From NCBI RefSeq assembly GCF_900109995.1, contig NZ_FOCB01000013.1, positions 62,001 through 126,000 on the forward strand: a DNA stretch of 64,000 bases. Reading direction: 5' to 3'. The notes beneath the pieces are model-generated. The model made no database searches. It was not told the origin of the DNA and worked only from the letters and a program-made list of their open reading frames with translations. The DNA comes from Pseudomonas sp. ok272. Lineage in GTDB: Bacteria > Pseudomonadota > Gammaproteobacteria > Pseudomonadales > Pseudomonadaceae. Of this stretch, positions 9,233-18,002 are shown piece after piece. The first letter of the stretch is position 1. Each line of letters opens with the position of its first letter. Both the position numbers and the translations under genes were made by a program.

Positions 9233-9733
9233 ATGTCATGCGTATTCAAATTAATGCCGTCCCCGGTCGGCACGCTGACCCTGATCGCCAAGGGCCACAA
9301 GCTGTGCGCGATTCTCTGGGAGAACGAGAAGCTCAATCGAGTGCGCATCGGACCCATGCAACAAGCCCCCCAGCACCCGGTGCTGATGGAAACCGAGCGT
9401 CAACTCAAGCAGTACTTCGCGGGCGAGCGTGACTGTTTTGAACTCGAATTGGACTTTGCCGGCACCGACTTCCAGCAAGCCGTCTGGCAGGCGCTGCTGA
9501 CCATCCCCTTCGGCGAGACCCGCAGCTACAGCCAGATCGCCCAGCAGATCGGCAGGCCCACGGCGGTGCGGGCAGTGGGCGCGGCCAACGGCAGGAACCC
9601 GATCTCGATTGTCACACCCTGCCATCGAGTGATCGGTGCGTCGGGGAGCCTGACCGGGTTTGCCGGTGGGCTTGAGGCCAAGCAGTTTCTATTGGGGCTG
9701 GAAGGCAAAGAGACCCTGCAACTGGACTTCTGA
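9233..9733 (+). CDS. ogt: Methylated-DNA--[protein]-cysteine S-methyltransferase (Ogt-type)
   Basis: Product of 166 aa. A suicide repair enzyme that moves the alkyl group from O6-alkylguanine or O4-alkylthymine to its own cysteine. The active site PCHRVIG gives Cys130, followed by the conserved GSLTGFAGGLEAK segment; the DNA-binding part is IPFGETRSYSQIAQQIG. The length fits stand-alone Ogt, without the Ada N-terminal domain. The ATG at 9233 has a strong AAGGAG at 9220-9225. It is monocistronic; the next gene starts 123 nt later. Confidence 0.95.
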   Translation: MSCVFKLMPSPVGTLTLIAKGHKLCAILWENEKLNRVRIGPMQQAPQHPVLMETERQLKQYFAGERDCFELELDFAGTDFQQAVWQALLTIPFGETRSYSQIAQQIGRPTAVRAVGAANGRNPISIVTPCHRVIGASGSLTGFAGGLEAKQFLLGLEGKETLQLDF

Positions 9734-9856
9734 CTCTGAGTCGCTTTGGCAATCGAGCCCTAAAGGCCGGCGGGATGACGGTTTTGTCACGCCGTGGACA
9801 TCGGCGGGTCGGGCAGGCTGTGCCAGAATAGGCCATCCACTTTTCCAGGAATGCCC

Positions 9857-10501
9857 ATGGACGCTGCCCATCCCGCGCTGATCCGCGAAACCTTCCCCGT
9901 CGGCCCGTTGCAGTGCAACTGCACGATCATCGGCGATCCGCTGACCAAAAAAGCCATCGTCGTCGATCCAGGGGGTAATCATGAGTTGATCCTGGCGCGC
10001 CTCGATGCCTTGGGCCTGAAGGTGGTCAGTATCATTCATACGCATGCGCACCTGGATCACTTCCTGGCTTCGGGCCAGTTGAAAGAGAAGACCGGCGCCA
10101 CGTTGCACCTGCACAAAGACGATCAGTTTCTCTGGGACAACCTGGAGATGCAGTGCCAAATGTTCGGTGTGCCGTACACGCCGGTGCCGTCGCCGGATCG
10201 TTGGTTGGCCGATGATGAAGAACTGGCCTGCGGTTGTGGTGTGGCGTTGCATACGCCGGGTCACACACCGGGCTCCATGAGCTTTTGGTTTGCAGAGGCT
10301 AAGCTGTTGATTGCCGGTGACACGTTGTTTCGTCGCGGGGTAGGGCGCACCGACTTGTGGGGTGGCGACCAGGCGACCATCGTGCGCTCGATCAAGCAGC
10401 GTCTGTACACCCTCGATGAAGAGGCAACGGTCATAACCGGACATGGTCCGGACACCCGGCTGGGTGATGAAATGCGTGAGAATCCCTTTGTGCGAGCCTA
10501 G
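9857..10501 (+). CDS. MBL-fold metallo-hydrolase (glyoxalase II-like, YcbL type)
   Basis: Product of 214 aa. The metallo-beta-lactamase motif HTHAHLDH (61-68) supplies the metal ligands, with further ligands in LHTPGHTPGS and AGDTLF, and a final GHGPDT. The family comprises cytoplasmic thiolesterases acting on glutathione or related thioesters. The compact size, without the extra C-terminal domain of classical GloB, points to the YcbL branch. The ATG at 9857 lies 6 nt after AGGA (9847-9850); the ATG at 9851 directly abuts that site and is less likely. The substrate is not determined. Confidence 0.88.
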   Translation: MDAAHPALIRETFPVGPLQCNCTIIGDPLTKKAIVVDPGGNHELILARLDALGLKVVSIIHTHAHLDHFLASGQLKEKTGATLHLHKDDQFLWDNLEMQCQMFGVPYTPVPSPDRWLADDEELACGCGVALHTPGHTPGSMSFWFAEAKLLIAGDTLFRRGVGRTDLWGGDQATIVRSIKQRLYTLDEEATVITGHGPDTRLGDEMRENPFVRA

Positions 10502-10619
10502 CGCTGCGGCGGTTGGTGCGGCGATGGAATTTTTACCGGTCGCCGTGATCCAACGCCCGCAGGGGTCTATTTTTGCCAACGTCCGTTGCACCACAGAATG
10601 TAAGAGTAGGAGCGTCTCC

Positions 10620-11351
10620 ATGTTCACTTCGCGTCATTTGATTCTTGTCGCTACTGCCGTGGCCATGTTGTCCGGTTGTGCGTCCCCCAACCCGTATGAC
10701 AACCAGGGCCAGGCCAGCAGCGGTGGTGTGAGCAACACCGCCAAGTACGGCGGCCTGGGCGCACTGGCCGGTGCTGCAGCGGGCGCGCTGATCAACCACG
10801 ATAATCGTGGCAAAGGTGCCATGGTCGGCGGCGCATTGGCGGGCCTGGCGGGTGCCGGTTACGGCTATTACGCGGACCAGCAGGAGAAGAAACTGCGGGC
10901 CAGCATGGCCAATACCGGGGTTGAGGTGCAGCGCCAGGGTGACCAGATCAAGCTGATCATGCCGGGTAACATCACCTTCGCTACCGATTCGGCGAACATC
11001 GCTCCAAGTTTCTACCAGCCGTTGAATAACCTGGCAGGTTCGCTTCGGGAGTTCAGCCAGAACCAGATTGAAATCGTTGGTTACACCGACAGCACCGGCA
11101 GCCGGGCCCACAACATGGACCTGTCCCAGCGTCGCGCCCAGAGCGTGGCTGCTTACCTGACATCCCAGGGCGTGAGCGGTGCCAACCTGAGCGCCCGTGG
11201 TGCCGGTCCGGATAACCCGATTGCCAGCAACGCCGACGTGAATGGCCGTGCGCAGAACCGTCGTGTCGAGGTTAACCTCAAGCCTATTCCTGGTCAGCAG
11301 TATGGCCAGCCACAGGGCCAGCAACCCGGTACGGTCCAGCAGTACCCCTAA
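10620..11351 (+). CDS. OmpA family lipoprotein with glycine zipper (YiaD-like)
   Basis: Product of 243 aa. A lipoprotein signal with lipobox LSGC places the acylated Cys at residue 20. A glycine-zipper segment (GGLGALAGAAAGALINHDN and the following AMVGGALAGLAGAGYGYY) comes next, then a C-terminal OmpA/Pal peptidoglycan-binding domain (FATDSANI, GYTDSTGS, LSQRRAQSV, NRRVEVNL). It probably tethers the outer membrane to peptidoglycan. The tail is Gln/Pro-rich. The ATG at 10620 follows AGGAG (10608-10612); the longer frame upstream lacks a signal peptide. Confidence 0.92.
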   Translation: MFTSRHLILVATAVAMLSGCASPNPYDNQGQASSGGVSNTAKYGGLGALAGAAAGALINHDNRGKGAMVGGALAGLAGAGYGYYADQQEKKLRASMANTGVEVQRQGDQIKLIMPGNITFATDSANIAPSFYQPLNNLAGSLREFSQNQIEIVGYTDSTGSRAHNMDLSQRRAQSVAAYLTSQGVSGANLSARGAGPDNPIASNADVNGRAQNRRVEVNLKPIPGQQYGQPQGQQPGTVQQYP

Positions 11352-11373
11352 GCGCCTGATTGAACCCCAGGTG

Positions 11374-11414
11374 TAAAAAAGCCCGCCCGATCATCAGATC
11401 GGGCGGGCTTTTTA
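11374..11414. terminator. Bidirectional terminator
   Basis: A 13-bp perfect stem (AGCCCGCCCGATC at 11380-11392 with its complement at 11397-11409) flanked by A-run and T-run, so it works on both strands. It separates the convergent OmpA-like and YhcB-like genes. Confidence 0.95.
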
Positions 11415-11425
11415 ATGCCGGCTGA

Positions 11426-11860
11426 TTACTTCTTCAGGCCGTAGTGCTCATCGAGCATACCCGGCGCATTGGGCGACTTGGGTGCGTAGTCGCGTGGTGG
11501 TTCCTGATCGCGCGGTGGCGTCAGGCGTTCGCGTGGTGCTTGTGCGGCATCGGCATGCAGAGCGGCCAGCAGGCGTTGGCGAGTCTGTTCGTCCAGGGCC
11601 AGGCGATTGGCGCCCTCGGCGAGGTGATCCTGTACTTCCTGGTAGCTCTGGGTGAGCTTCTTTACCAGGGTCGCGGTGCTGTTGAAGTGAGTCACCACTT
11701 CATTTTGATAGCTGTCAAAACGTTCCTGAATGTCATCCAGCTGACGCTGTGTGCTGTTAGGCACGGCGTTGGGCAGTAGGCGAGCGACCAGGAATCCAAT
11801 GGCGACACCGGCAACCAGGGCAAGAGTCGGCAACAACCAAACTAAGAGCGAGTGTTCCAC
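11426..11860 (-). CDS. YhcB/DUF1043 family protein (ZapG-like)
   Basis: Product of 144 aa. A single N-terminal transmembrane helix (about residues 5-26, LVWLLPTLALVAGVAIGFLVA) is followed by a coiled-coil-rich cytoplasmic part (residues 35-110) and a Pro-rich tail. It matches the YhcB family, whose E. coli member links envelope synthesis to the divisome. The GTG start at 11860 is preceded by a strong AGGAAGGA. Its start is 144 nt from the divergent hydrolase gene. The function is taken from the family. Confidence 0.85.
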   Translation of the reverse strand: MEHSLLVWLLPTLALVAGVAIGFLVARLLPNAVPNSTQRQLDDIQERFDSYQNEVVTHFNSTATLVKKLTQSYQEVQDHLAEGANRLALDEQTRQRLLAALHADAAQAPRERLTPPRDQEPPRDYAPKSPNAPGMLDEHYGLKK

Positions 11861-12004
11861 GAGTCCTTCCTCTATAAACGGCTTTGCTTTACGTTAACGG
11901 CTCGAACCTGCGCTGTATACCGCGATTCACTCGCAATAGATTGGCACAGACAATTTGCTAGACGAGTTGACCCGATTCGAGGTCACGGAGTTCCTTCCTT
12001 GCTA

Positions 12005-12634
12005 ATGCGTGAAACCCCTGTCGTGATTGATGGCCCCGTCGGCCAACTTGAGGCCCTCTACCTGGACAACGACCAGCCCCGCGGCCTGGCGCTGATCTGC
12101 CATCCGAACCCGGTGCAGGGTGGCACCATGCTCAATAAAGTCGTGTCGACCTTGCAGCGCACCGCGCGCGACGCCGGCCTGATCACATTACGATTCAATT
12201 ACCGCGGCGTCGGCGCCAGTGCCGGTAGCCATGACATGGGCTCGGGCGAGGTGGATGATGCCCTGGCGGCAGCCCTATGGTTGCGCGCCCGGCACCCCGA
12301 ACTGCCACTGACCCTGTTTGGCTTTTCCTTCGGCGGCTTCGTGGCGGCCAGCCTGGGCGGACGCCTGGAAGCCCAAGGCGAAACCGTGGCCCGGCTGTTC
12401 ATGGTGGCGCCGGCGGTGATGCGCCTGGGGGATCAGGATCCGTTGCCTCAGCACTGTGCACTGACACTGATCCAGCCAGAAACCGATGAAGTTATCGACC
12501 CGCAATGCGTCTACGATTGGTCCGATGCGCTCGAACGTCCCCATGAGCTGCTGAAAGTGGCAGAATGCGGACACTTTTTTCACGGCAAGCTGACCGATCT
12601 CAAGGATCTGATCCTGCCGCGCCTTTCGAATTGA
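12005..12634 (+). CDS. Alpha/beta fold hydrolase (YhcB-adjacent, dienelactone hydrolase-like)
   Basis: Product of 209 aa. HPNPVQGGTMLNKVV and the nucleophile elbow GFSFGG (Ser in FSFGGF) mark a small alpha/beta hydrolase; the catalytic His is probably in AECGHFFHGK near the C-terminus and the acid is the Asp of ETDEVID. The substrate is unknown. The start is uncertain: ATG 12005 is 14 nt from GGAG (11987-11990), while TTG at 11999 is spaced better; the difference is two residues. It lies 24 nt upstream of trpS and is probably co-transcribed with it. Confidence 0.82.
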   Translation: MRETPVVIDGPVGQLEALYLDNDQPRGLALICHPNPVQGGTMLNKVVSTLQRTARDAGLITLRFNYRGVGASAGSHDMGSGEVDDALAAALWLRARHPELPLTLFGFSFGGFVAASLGGRLEAQGETVARLFMVAPAVMRLGDQDPLPQHCALTLIQPETDEVIDPQCVYDWSDALERPHELLKVAECGHFFHGKLTDLKDLILPRLSN

Positions 12635-12658
12635 TTGCAGTCAGATAAGCGATTACCC

Positions 12659-14014
12659 ATGACGACTCGTACGCGCATCCTCACCGGCATTACCACCACT
12701 GGCACCCCGCACCTGGGCAACTACGCGGGCGCCATTCGCCCGGCGATCCTGGCCAGCCGTGACAGCAATGCCGATTCGTTCTACTTCCTGGCCGACTATC
12801 ACGCCCTGATCAAGTGCGATGACCCGCTGCGCATCCAGCGCTCGCGCCTGGAAATCGCCGCGACCTGGCTGGCCGGTGGCCTGGATGTGGACCGCGTGAC
12901 CTTTTATCGTCAGTCCGACATCCCGGAAATTCCCGAGCTGACCTGGTTGCTGACCTGCGTCGCGGCCAAGGGCCTGCTCAATCGCGCCCATGCCTACAAG
13001 GCCTCGGTGGACAAGAACCTGGAAACCGGCGAAGACCCGGATGCCGGCATCACCATGGGCTTGTACAGCTACCCGGTACTGATGGCGGCGGACATCCTGA
13101 TGTTCAACGCACACAAGGTGCCGGTCGGTCGCGATCAGATCCAGCACGTGGAAATGGCCCGCGACATCGGTCAGCGCTTCAACCATCTGTTCGGCCAGGG
13201 CAAAGAGTTCTTCACCATGCCCGAGGCGCTGATCGAAGAAAGCGTTGCCACCTTGCCGGGCCTCGATGGCCGCAAGATGTCCAAGAGCTACGACAACACT
13301 ATCCCGTTGTTCTCCAGCGCCAAGGAAATGAAGGACGCGATCTCGCGGATCGTCACCGACTCCCGCGCCCCTGGCGAAGCCAAGGACCCGGACAACTCGC
13401 ACCTGTTCACCTTGTTCCAGGCGTTCGCCACTCCGGCGCAGGCCGACGAGTTCCGCAGCGAACTGTTGCAGGGCCTGGGCTGGGGCGAGGCGAAGAACCG
13501 TCTGTTCCAACTGCTCGACAGCGAACTGGGCGAGTCCCGCGAGCGTTACTACCAACTGATCGAGCGTCCGTCGGACCTGGAAGACATCCTGCAGGCGGGC
13601 GCGAAAAAAGCCCGTGCCGTGGCGACCCCTTTCCTCAGCGAGTTGCGTGAGGCGGTTGGCCTGCGCTCCTTCGTCAATCAGGTCCAGGTCGCTGCCAGCA
13701 CCAAGAAGAAAGCCGCGAAGGCCGCACGCTTTGTCAGCTTCCGCGAGGAGGACGGCAGCTTCCGCTTCCGCCTGCTGGCGGCGGATGGTGAGCAATTGCT
13801 GCTGTCGCGCAACTTCGCGGACGGCAAGGCGGCCGGTCAAGTGACCAAGCAACTGCAAGCGGGCGAACCGCTGGACGTGCGCAGCGACGGCCTGAGCTTC
13901 AGCGTATGGCTGGAGGGCGCATGTGTCGGCGACAGCCCGGCGTTCGCCGACAGTGCGGCGCGGGACCTTGCCATCGAGGCCCTGCGGGTCGCTCTGACAC
14001 CGATCCAGGAATAA
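12659..14014 (+). CDS. trpS: Tryptophan--tRNA ligase
   Basis: Product of 451 aa. A class I aminoacyl-tRNA synthetase that charges tRNA-Trp. The HIGH-like motif is GTPHLGN (15-21) and the KMSKS motif is at 206-210. The catalytic body resembles the standard enzyme of about 330 aa, and an extra C-terminal domain of about 110 residues (from KAARFVSFREEDGSF onwards) is typical of the longer Pseudomonas form. The ATG at 12659 gives the canonical N-terminus MTTRTRILTG. Confidence 0.96.
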   Translation: MTTRTRILTGITTTGTPHLGNYAGAIRPAILASRDSNADSFYFLADYHALIKCDDPLRIQRSRLEIAATWLAGGLDVDRVTFYRQSDIPEIPELTWLLTCVAAKGLLNRAHAYKASVDKNLETGEDPDAGITMGLYSYPVLMAADILMFNAHKVPVGRDQIQHVEMARDIGQRFNHLFGQGKEFFTMPEALIEESVATLPGLDGRKMSKSYDNTIPLFSSAKEMKDAISRIVTDSRAPGEAKDPDNSHLFTLFQAFATPAQADEFRSELLQGLGWGEAKNRLFQLLDSELGESRERYYQLIERPSDLEDILQAGAKKARAVATPFLSELREAVGLRSFVNQVQVAASTKKKAAKAARFVSFREEDGSFRFRLLAADGEQLLLSRNFADGKAAGQVTKQLQAGEPLDVRSDGLSFSVWLEGACVGDSPAFADSAARDLAIEALRVALTPIQE

Positions 14015-14055
14015 TCCACGGCGTGGCCCGACCAAGGGCCGATTGCCATTCTTCA

Positions 14056-14086
14056 GGGCCGTCGCTACAGTGACGGCCCGTTTTTG
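14056..14086 (+). terminator. Terminator after trpS
   Basis: GGGCCGTC (14056-14063) pairs with GACGGCCC (14072-14079), followed by G and five T. It lies 42 nt after the trpS stop. Confidence 0.85.
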
Positions 14087-14104
14087 TTGCCTTGCTAACG
14101 AATT

Positions 14105-15199
14105 ATGATGCCCCTAGAACGATATCAAGCTGATCTCAAACGTCCGGATTTCTTCCATGACGCCGCCCAGGAAACTGCCGTGCGTCATTTGCAGCGTCTG
14201 TACGATGACCTGGTTGCGGCCTCGCAGAACAAGCCGGGGCTGTTCGGCAAGCTGTTTGGCAAGAAGGACCAGGTGCCGGTCAAGGGCCTGTACTTCTGGG
14301 GCGGGGTAGGTCGCGGCAAGACTTACCTGGTCGACACCTTCTATGAGGCGCTGCCGTTCAAGGAAAAGTCCCGTACTCACTTCCACCGCTTCATGAAGCG
14401 TGTGCACGAAGAGATGAAGACCCTGGGGGGCGAGAAGAACCCGCTGACCATCATTGCCAAGCGTTTCTCCGATGAAGCGCGGGTCATTTGTTTCGATGAG
14501 TTCTTCGTGTCCGACATCACCGACGCGATGATCCTCGGCACCCTGATGGAAGAACTGTTCAAGAATGGCGTGACCCTGGTGGCGACGTCCAACATCGTGC
14601 CGGACGGCCTGTACAAGGACGGCCTGCAGCGTGCGCGGTTCTTGCCGGCCATTGCGCTGATCAAGCAACACACTGACATCGTCAACGTCGACAGTGGCGT
14701 CGACTACCGTCTGCGTCACCTGGAGCAGGCGGAGTTGTTCCACTTCCCGCTCAACGAAGCGTCCCACGAAAGCCTGCGTAAAAGCTTCCGCGCCCTGACG
14801 CCGGAATGCACCCAGGCGATCGAAAACGACGTGCTGATGATCGAGAACCGCGAGATCCGCGCGCTGCGTACCTGCGACGACGTGGCCTGGTTCGACTTCC
14901 GAGAGTTGTGTGACGGCCCGCGCAGCCAGAACGACTACATTGAGCTCGGCAAGATCTTCCACGCCGTATTGCTCAGTGGCGTAGAGCAGATGAGCGTCAC
15001 CACCGATGACATCGCTCGACGGTTCATCAATATGGTCGACGAATTCTACGACCGTAACGTCAAGCTGATCATCTCGGCCGAGGTCGAACTCAAGGACCTC
15101 TACACCGGCGGTCGCCTGAACTTCGAGTTCCAGCGCACCTTGAGCCGCTTGCTGGAAATGCAGTCCCACGAGTTCCTGTCGCGGGCGCACAAGCCGTAA
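14105..15199 (+). CDS. zapE: Cell division protein ZapE (AFG1-family ATPase)
   Basis: Product of 364 aa. A P-loop ATPase with Walker A GGVGRGKT (66-73) and Walker B-like VICFDEFFVSD. It is full length for ZapE, which acts at the Z-ring and modulates FtsZ bundling. Two ATGs occur in tandem (14105, 14108) without a strong Shine-Dalgarno, so the start may be either. In P. aeruginosa the gene is likewise next to trpS. Confidence 0.93.
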   Translation: MMPLERYQADLKRPDFFHDAAQETAVRHLQRLYDDLVAASQNKPGLFGKLFGKKDQVPVKGLYFWGGVGRGKTYLVDTFYEALPFKEKSRTHFHRFMKRVHEEMKTLGGEKNPLTIIAKRFSDEARVICFDEFFVSDITDAMILGTLMEELFKNGVTLVATSNIVPDGLYKDGLQRARFLPAIALIKQHTDIVNVDSGVDYRLRHLEQAELFHFPLNEASHESLRKSFRALTPECTQAIENDVLMIENREIRALRTCDDVAWFDFRELCDGPRSQNDYIELGKIFHAVLLSGVEQMSVTTDDIARRFINMVDEFYDRNVKLIISAEVELKDLYTGGRLNFEFQRTLSRLLEMQSHEFLSRAHKP

Positions 15200-15216
15200 G
15201 TGCTGTGCTTGAAATG

Positions 15217-15249
15217 AAAAAAGGCCTGCAGCGATGCAGGCCTTTTTTT
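15217..15249. terminator. Terminator after zapE
   Basis: A 12-bp stem (AAAAGGCCTGCA at 15219-15230 with TGCAGGCCTTTT at 15235-15246), GCGA loop and T-run. It is symmetric enough to act on both strands. Confidence 0.93.
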
Positions 15250-15315
15250 GCAGTCTGTTTAACGCCAGAGATCAAATGTGGGAGCAACTGTCTTAGCCAT
15301 GCCGCTCGTCACCGC

Positions 15316-15566
15316 CATCGCGAGCAGGAATCTGGGTTGAGCCCGTAGGAGCGAGGCTTGCCCGCGAACCGGCCAGTCCATCCAACATCAATGTCGTCAG
15401 GTTTACCGTCTTCGCGGGCAAGCCTCGCTCCTACAAGGAATCCGGGCCTGACACGGGATGGGTGTTCACCGTGGACCAGGGTGGGAGCGGGCTTGCTCGC
15501 GAACGCCGTACATCAGTCACAGATGTGCAGGCTGACACATCGCCTTCGCGGGCAAGCCCACATTTG
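15316..15566. repeat. Cluster of REP elements of the second (GCGGGCAAGCC) type
   Basis: This stretch fills most of the 385-nt gap between zapE and the GlxA-type gene. REP copies lie at 15345-15368 (+), 15410-15435 (inverted), 15480-15503 (+, hybrid sequence GGGAGCGGGCTTGCTCGCG) and 15544-15562 (inverted, truncated), with a CGCGAGCAGG fragment at 15317. The core is GCGGGCAAGCCTCGCTCCTAC, differing from the other REP family in this window. I see no gene here. Confidence 0.85.
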
Positions 15567-15584
15567 TCCTGTGTACACCTTGCC

Positions 15585-16580
15585 TTAGGCCGCCTGCTGG
15601 AACTGCTGCCGATACTGGTTCGGTGACAGTTCGGTGTGCTGGCGGAACAGGCGTGCGAAGAAGCTCGCATCGTCGTAGCCGACTTCGTAGCTGATGGTCT
15701 TGATGCTCTTGCGGCTGCCGGACAGCAAGCCCTTGGCCGTCTCGATGCGCAGGCGCTGCAGGTAGTGCAACGGTTTGTCGCCGGTGGCGGTCTGGAAGCG
15801 GCGCATGAAGTTGCGAATGCTCATGCCGTGCTCGCGGGCGACATCTTCGAAGCGGAACTTGTCGGCGAAGTGCTCTTCGAGCCAGTGCTGGATCTGCAGG
15901 ATGATCACGTCCTGGTGCAGCTTCTGCCCACCAAAACCGATGCGCCCTGGCGAATAGCTGCGCTGTACTTCATACAAGATGTCACGGGCCACGGCCTGGG
16001 ACACGTTGGCCCCGCAGAAGCGCTCGATCAAATAGATGTACAAGTCGCAAGCCGAGGTGGTGCCGCCGGCGCAATACAGGTTGTCGGCGTCGGTCAGGTG
16101 CTTGTCTTTGTTGAGCTGGACGTTGGGGAAGCGTTCTTCGAAGGCATTGAAGAAGCGCCAGTAGGTGGTGGCCTCCTTGCCATCGAGCAACCCGGCTTCG
16201 GCCAGCCAAAACACCCCGGTGGCCTCGCCGCACAGTACCGCACCGCGAGCGTGTTGCTCGCGCAACCATGGCAGCACCTGTGGATAACGCTGGCAGAGGG
16301 TCTGGAAGTCGTCCCAGAAGGCGGGAAGGATGATGATGTCGGTGTTTTCCAGGCCGCCATCGACCGGCATGAGCACATCGCTGAAACTATTGACGGGCTT
16401 GCCGTCGGGGCTGACCACGCGGGTTTCAAAGCCGGGCGTCAGGCCTTGGCCCTGTTGTTTGCCATAGCGCAGGCTGGCCAGGTGGAAAAAGTCCTTGGCC
16501 TGCATGAGGGTGTACGCAAAAACCCGGTCGATAGCCAGGATACTGACGCGCCGCAGGGGCGTTGTGAGTTGGATAGACAT
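15585..16580 (-). CDS. GlxA family transcriptional regulator (DJ-1/PfpI plus AraC HTH)
   Basis: Product of 331 aa. The N-terminal DJ-1/PfpI-like domain (about 1-190) includes the CGEATGVFWLAEAGLLDG elbow region. The C-terminal AraC double HTH (about 220-325) includes MSIRNFMRRFQTATGDKPLHYL and the AraC signature SYEVGYDDASFFARLFRQHTELSPNQYR. Family members (CdhR, GbdR, ArgR types) sense nitrogenous or carnitine/betaine metabolites; the ligand here is unknown. It is divergent from the acyl-CoA dehydrogenase, starts 145 nt apart, making that gene a likely target. Confidence 0.9.
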   Translation of the reverse strand: MSIQLTTPLRRVSILAIDRVFAYTLMQAKDFFHLASLRYGKQQGQGLTPGFETRVVSPDGKPVNSFSDVLMPVDGGLENTDIIILPAFWDDFQTLCQRYPQVLPWLREQHARGAVLCGEATGVFWLAEAGLLDGKEATTYWRFFNAFEERFPNVQLNKDKHLTDADNLYCAGGTTSACDLYIYLIERFCGANVSQAVARDILYEVQRSYSPGRIGFGGQKLHQDVIILQIQHWLEEHFADKFRFEDVAREHGMSIRNFMRRFQTATGDKPLHYLQRLRIETAKGLLSGSRKSIKTISYEVGYDDASFFARLFRQHTELSPNQYRQQFQQAA

Positions 16581-16725
16581 AATTCAATTTATTCTTATAG
16601 GAGAAAGTGGTCACCAAGCGGCTGGATCGTCTTATTTTTTGGCTGATGTGTCCAGTGTCCCGTTCCAGGCTGGGGGCTTAGGCTCTGGGATTCGTATCCA
16701 ACTCACAATAACGACAGGTGCCCCG

Positions 16726-17862
16726 ATGATCCCCAGAACCTTGTTTAGCTCCGAGCACGAATTGTTTCGCGACACCGTACGAACCTTCCTCGAAAAGGAA
16801 GCCGTACCGTTTCATGCTCAGTGGGAAAAGCAGGGTTACATCGACCGCACGCTCTGGAACAAGGCGGGGGAGGCGGGGATGCTCTGCTCTCATCTGCCGG
16901 AAGAGTACGGTGGTTTCGGTGCTGATTTTCTCTACAGTACGGTGGTGATCGAAGAGGTTGGGCGGCTGGGCCTGACCGGTATCGGCTTTTCTTTGCACTC
17001 GGACATCGTGGCGCCCTACATCCTGCATTACGGCAGTGAGGCCTTGAAGCACAAGTACCTGCCCAGGCTGGTGTCCGGTGAAATGGTCACCGCCATTGCC
17101 ATGACTGAGCCGGGGGCGGGCTCTGACCTGCAAGGGGTGAAGACCACTGCCGTGCTGGACGGCGATGAATACGTGATCAACGGCTCGAAAACCTTCATCA
17201 CCAACGGCTTTCTCGCCGATCTGGTGATTGTCGTGGCCAAGACCGATCCCAAGGCTGGCGCCAAGGGAACCAGTCTATTCTTGGTGGAGGCCAATACCCC
17301 CGGTTTCGACAAGGGCAAGCGCCTGGAGAAAGTGGGCATGAAGGCGCAGGACACCTCCGAGCTGTTCTTTCAGGACGTGCGGGTGCCCAAGGAAAATCTG
17401 CTGGGGCAGGCGGGGATGGGCTTTGCCTACCTGATGCAGGAATTGCCGCAGGAGCGCCTGACGGTCGCCATCGGTGGCCTGGCTTCGGCCGAAGCGGCGT
17501 TGCAGTGGACGCTGGACTACACCCGTGAGCGCAAGGCGTTTGGCAAGTCGATTGCCGACTTCCAGAACACGCGTTTCAAGCTGGCGGAAATGGCCACCGA
17601 GATTCAGATCGGCCGCGTCTTTGTCGATCGCTGCCTGGAACTGCACCTGCAAGGCAAACTGGACGTGCCGACGGCGGCGATGGCCAAGTACTGGGGCACC
17701 GACCTGCAATGCAAGGTGCTCGACGAGTGCGTGCAGTTGCACGGCGGTTACGGCTTCATGTGGGAGTACCCGGTGGCCAGGGCCTGGGCAGATGCGCGGG
17801 TGCAGCGGATTTATGCCGGGACCAACGAAATCATGAAGGAGATCATTGCGCGCTCGCTTTGA
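16726..17862 (+). CDS. Acyl-CoA dehydrogenase (LCAD/IVD-like catalytic layout)
   Basis: Product of 378 aa, normal ACAD length. FAD and substrate motifs are AIAMTEPGAGSDLQG and NGSKTFITNG; RKAFGKSIADFQ and GGYGFMWEYPVARAWADARV complete the family pattern. The C-terminal position that carries the catalytic Glu in medium-chain enzymes (Y-E-G-T) is Ala here (IYAGTNEIMKEII). Long-chain and isovaleryl-type enzymes use a Glu in a preceding helix instead, matched by Glu243 in LPQERL. It should therefore be active on long or branched acyl-CoAs; the substrate is inferred. The ATG at 16726 has a weak AGGTG. Confidence 0.9.
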   Translation: MIPRTLFSSEHELFRDTVRTFLEKEAVPFHAQWEKQGYIDRTLWNKAGEAGMLCSHLPEEYGGFGADFLYSTVVIEEVGRLGLTGIGFSLHSDIVAPYILHYGSEALKHKYLPRLVSGEMVTAIAMTEPGAGSDLQGVKTTAVLDGDEYVINGSKTFITNGFLADLVIVVAKTDPKAGAKGTSLFLVEANTPGFDKGKRLEKVGMKAQDTSELFFQDVRVPKENLLGQAGMGFAYLMQELPQERLTVAIGGLASAEAALQWTLDYTRERKAFGKSIADFQNTRFKLAEMATEIQIGRVFVDRCLELHLQGKLDVPTAAMAKYWGTDLQCKVLDECVQLHGGYGFMWEYPVARAWADARVQRIYAGTNEIMKEIIARSL

Positions 17863-17886
17863 GTCGGCGGTGATTGCTCCAGACCG

Positions 17887-17987
17887 TTTTCGCGAGCAGG
17901 CTCGCTCCCACAGAGATAGGACCTGTGTCGATCGCACTGATGTGCATCGACGCAGATCTTCTGTGGGAGCGAGCCTGCTCGCGATGG
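17887..17987. repeat. REPIN between acyl-CoA dehydrogenase and aldo/keto reductase genes
   Basis: A REP at 17887-17912 and its inverse at 17961-17987 occupy most of the gap between two convergent genes, starting 24 nt after one stop and ending 15 nt before the other. Confidence 0.92.
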
Positions 17988-18002
17988 GGGGCTAGCGAGC
18001 GA

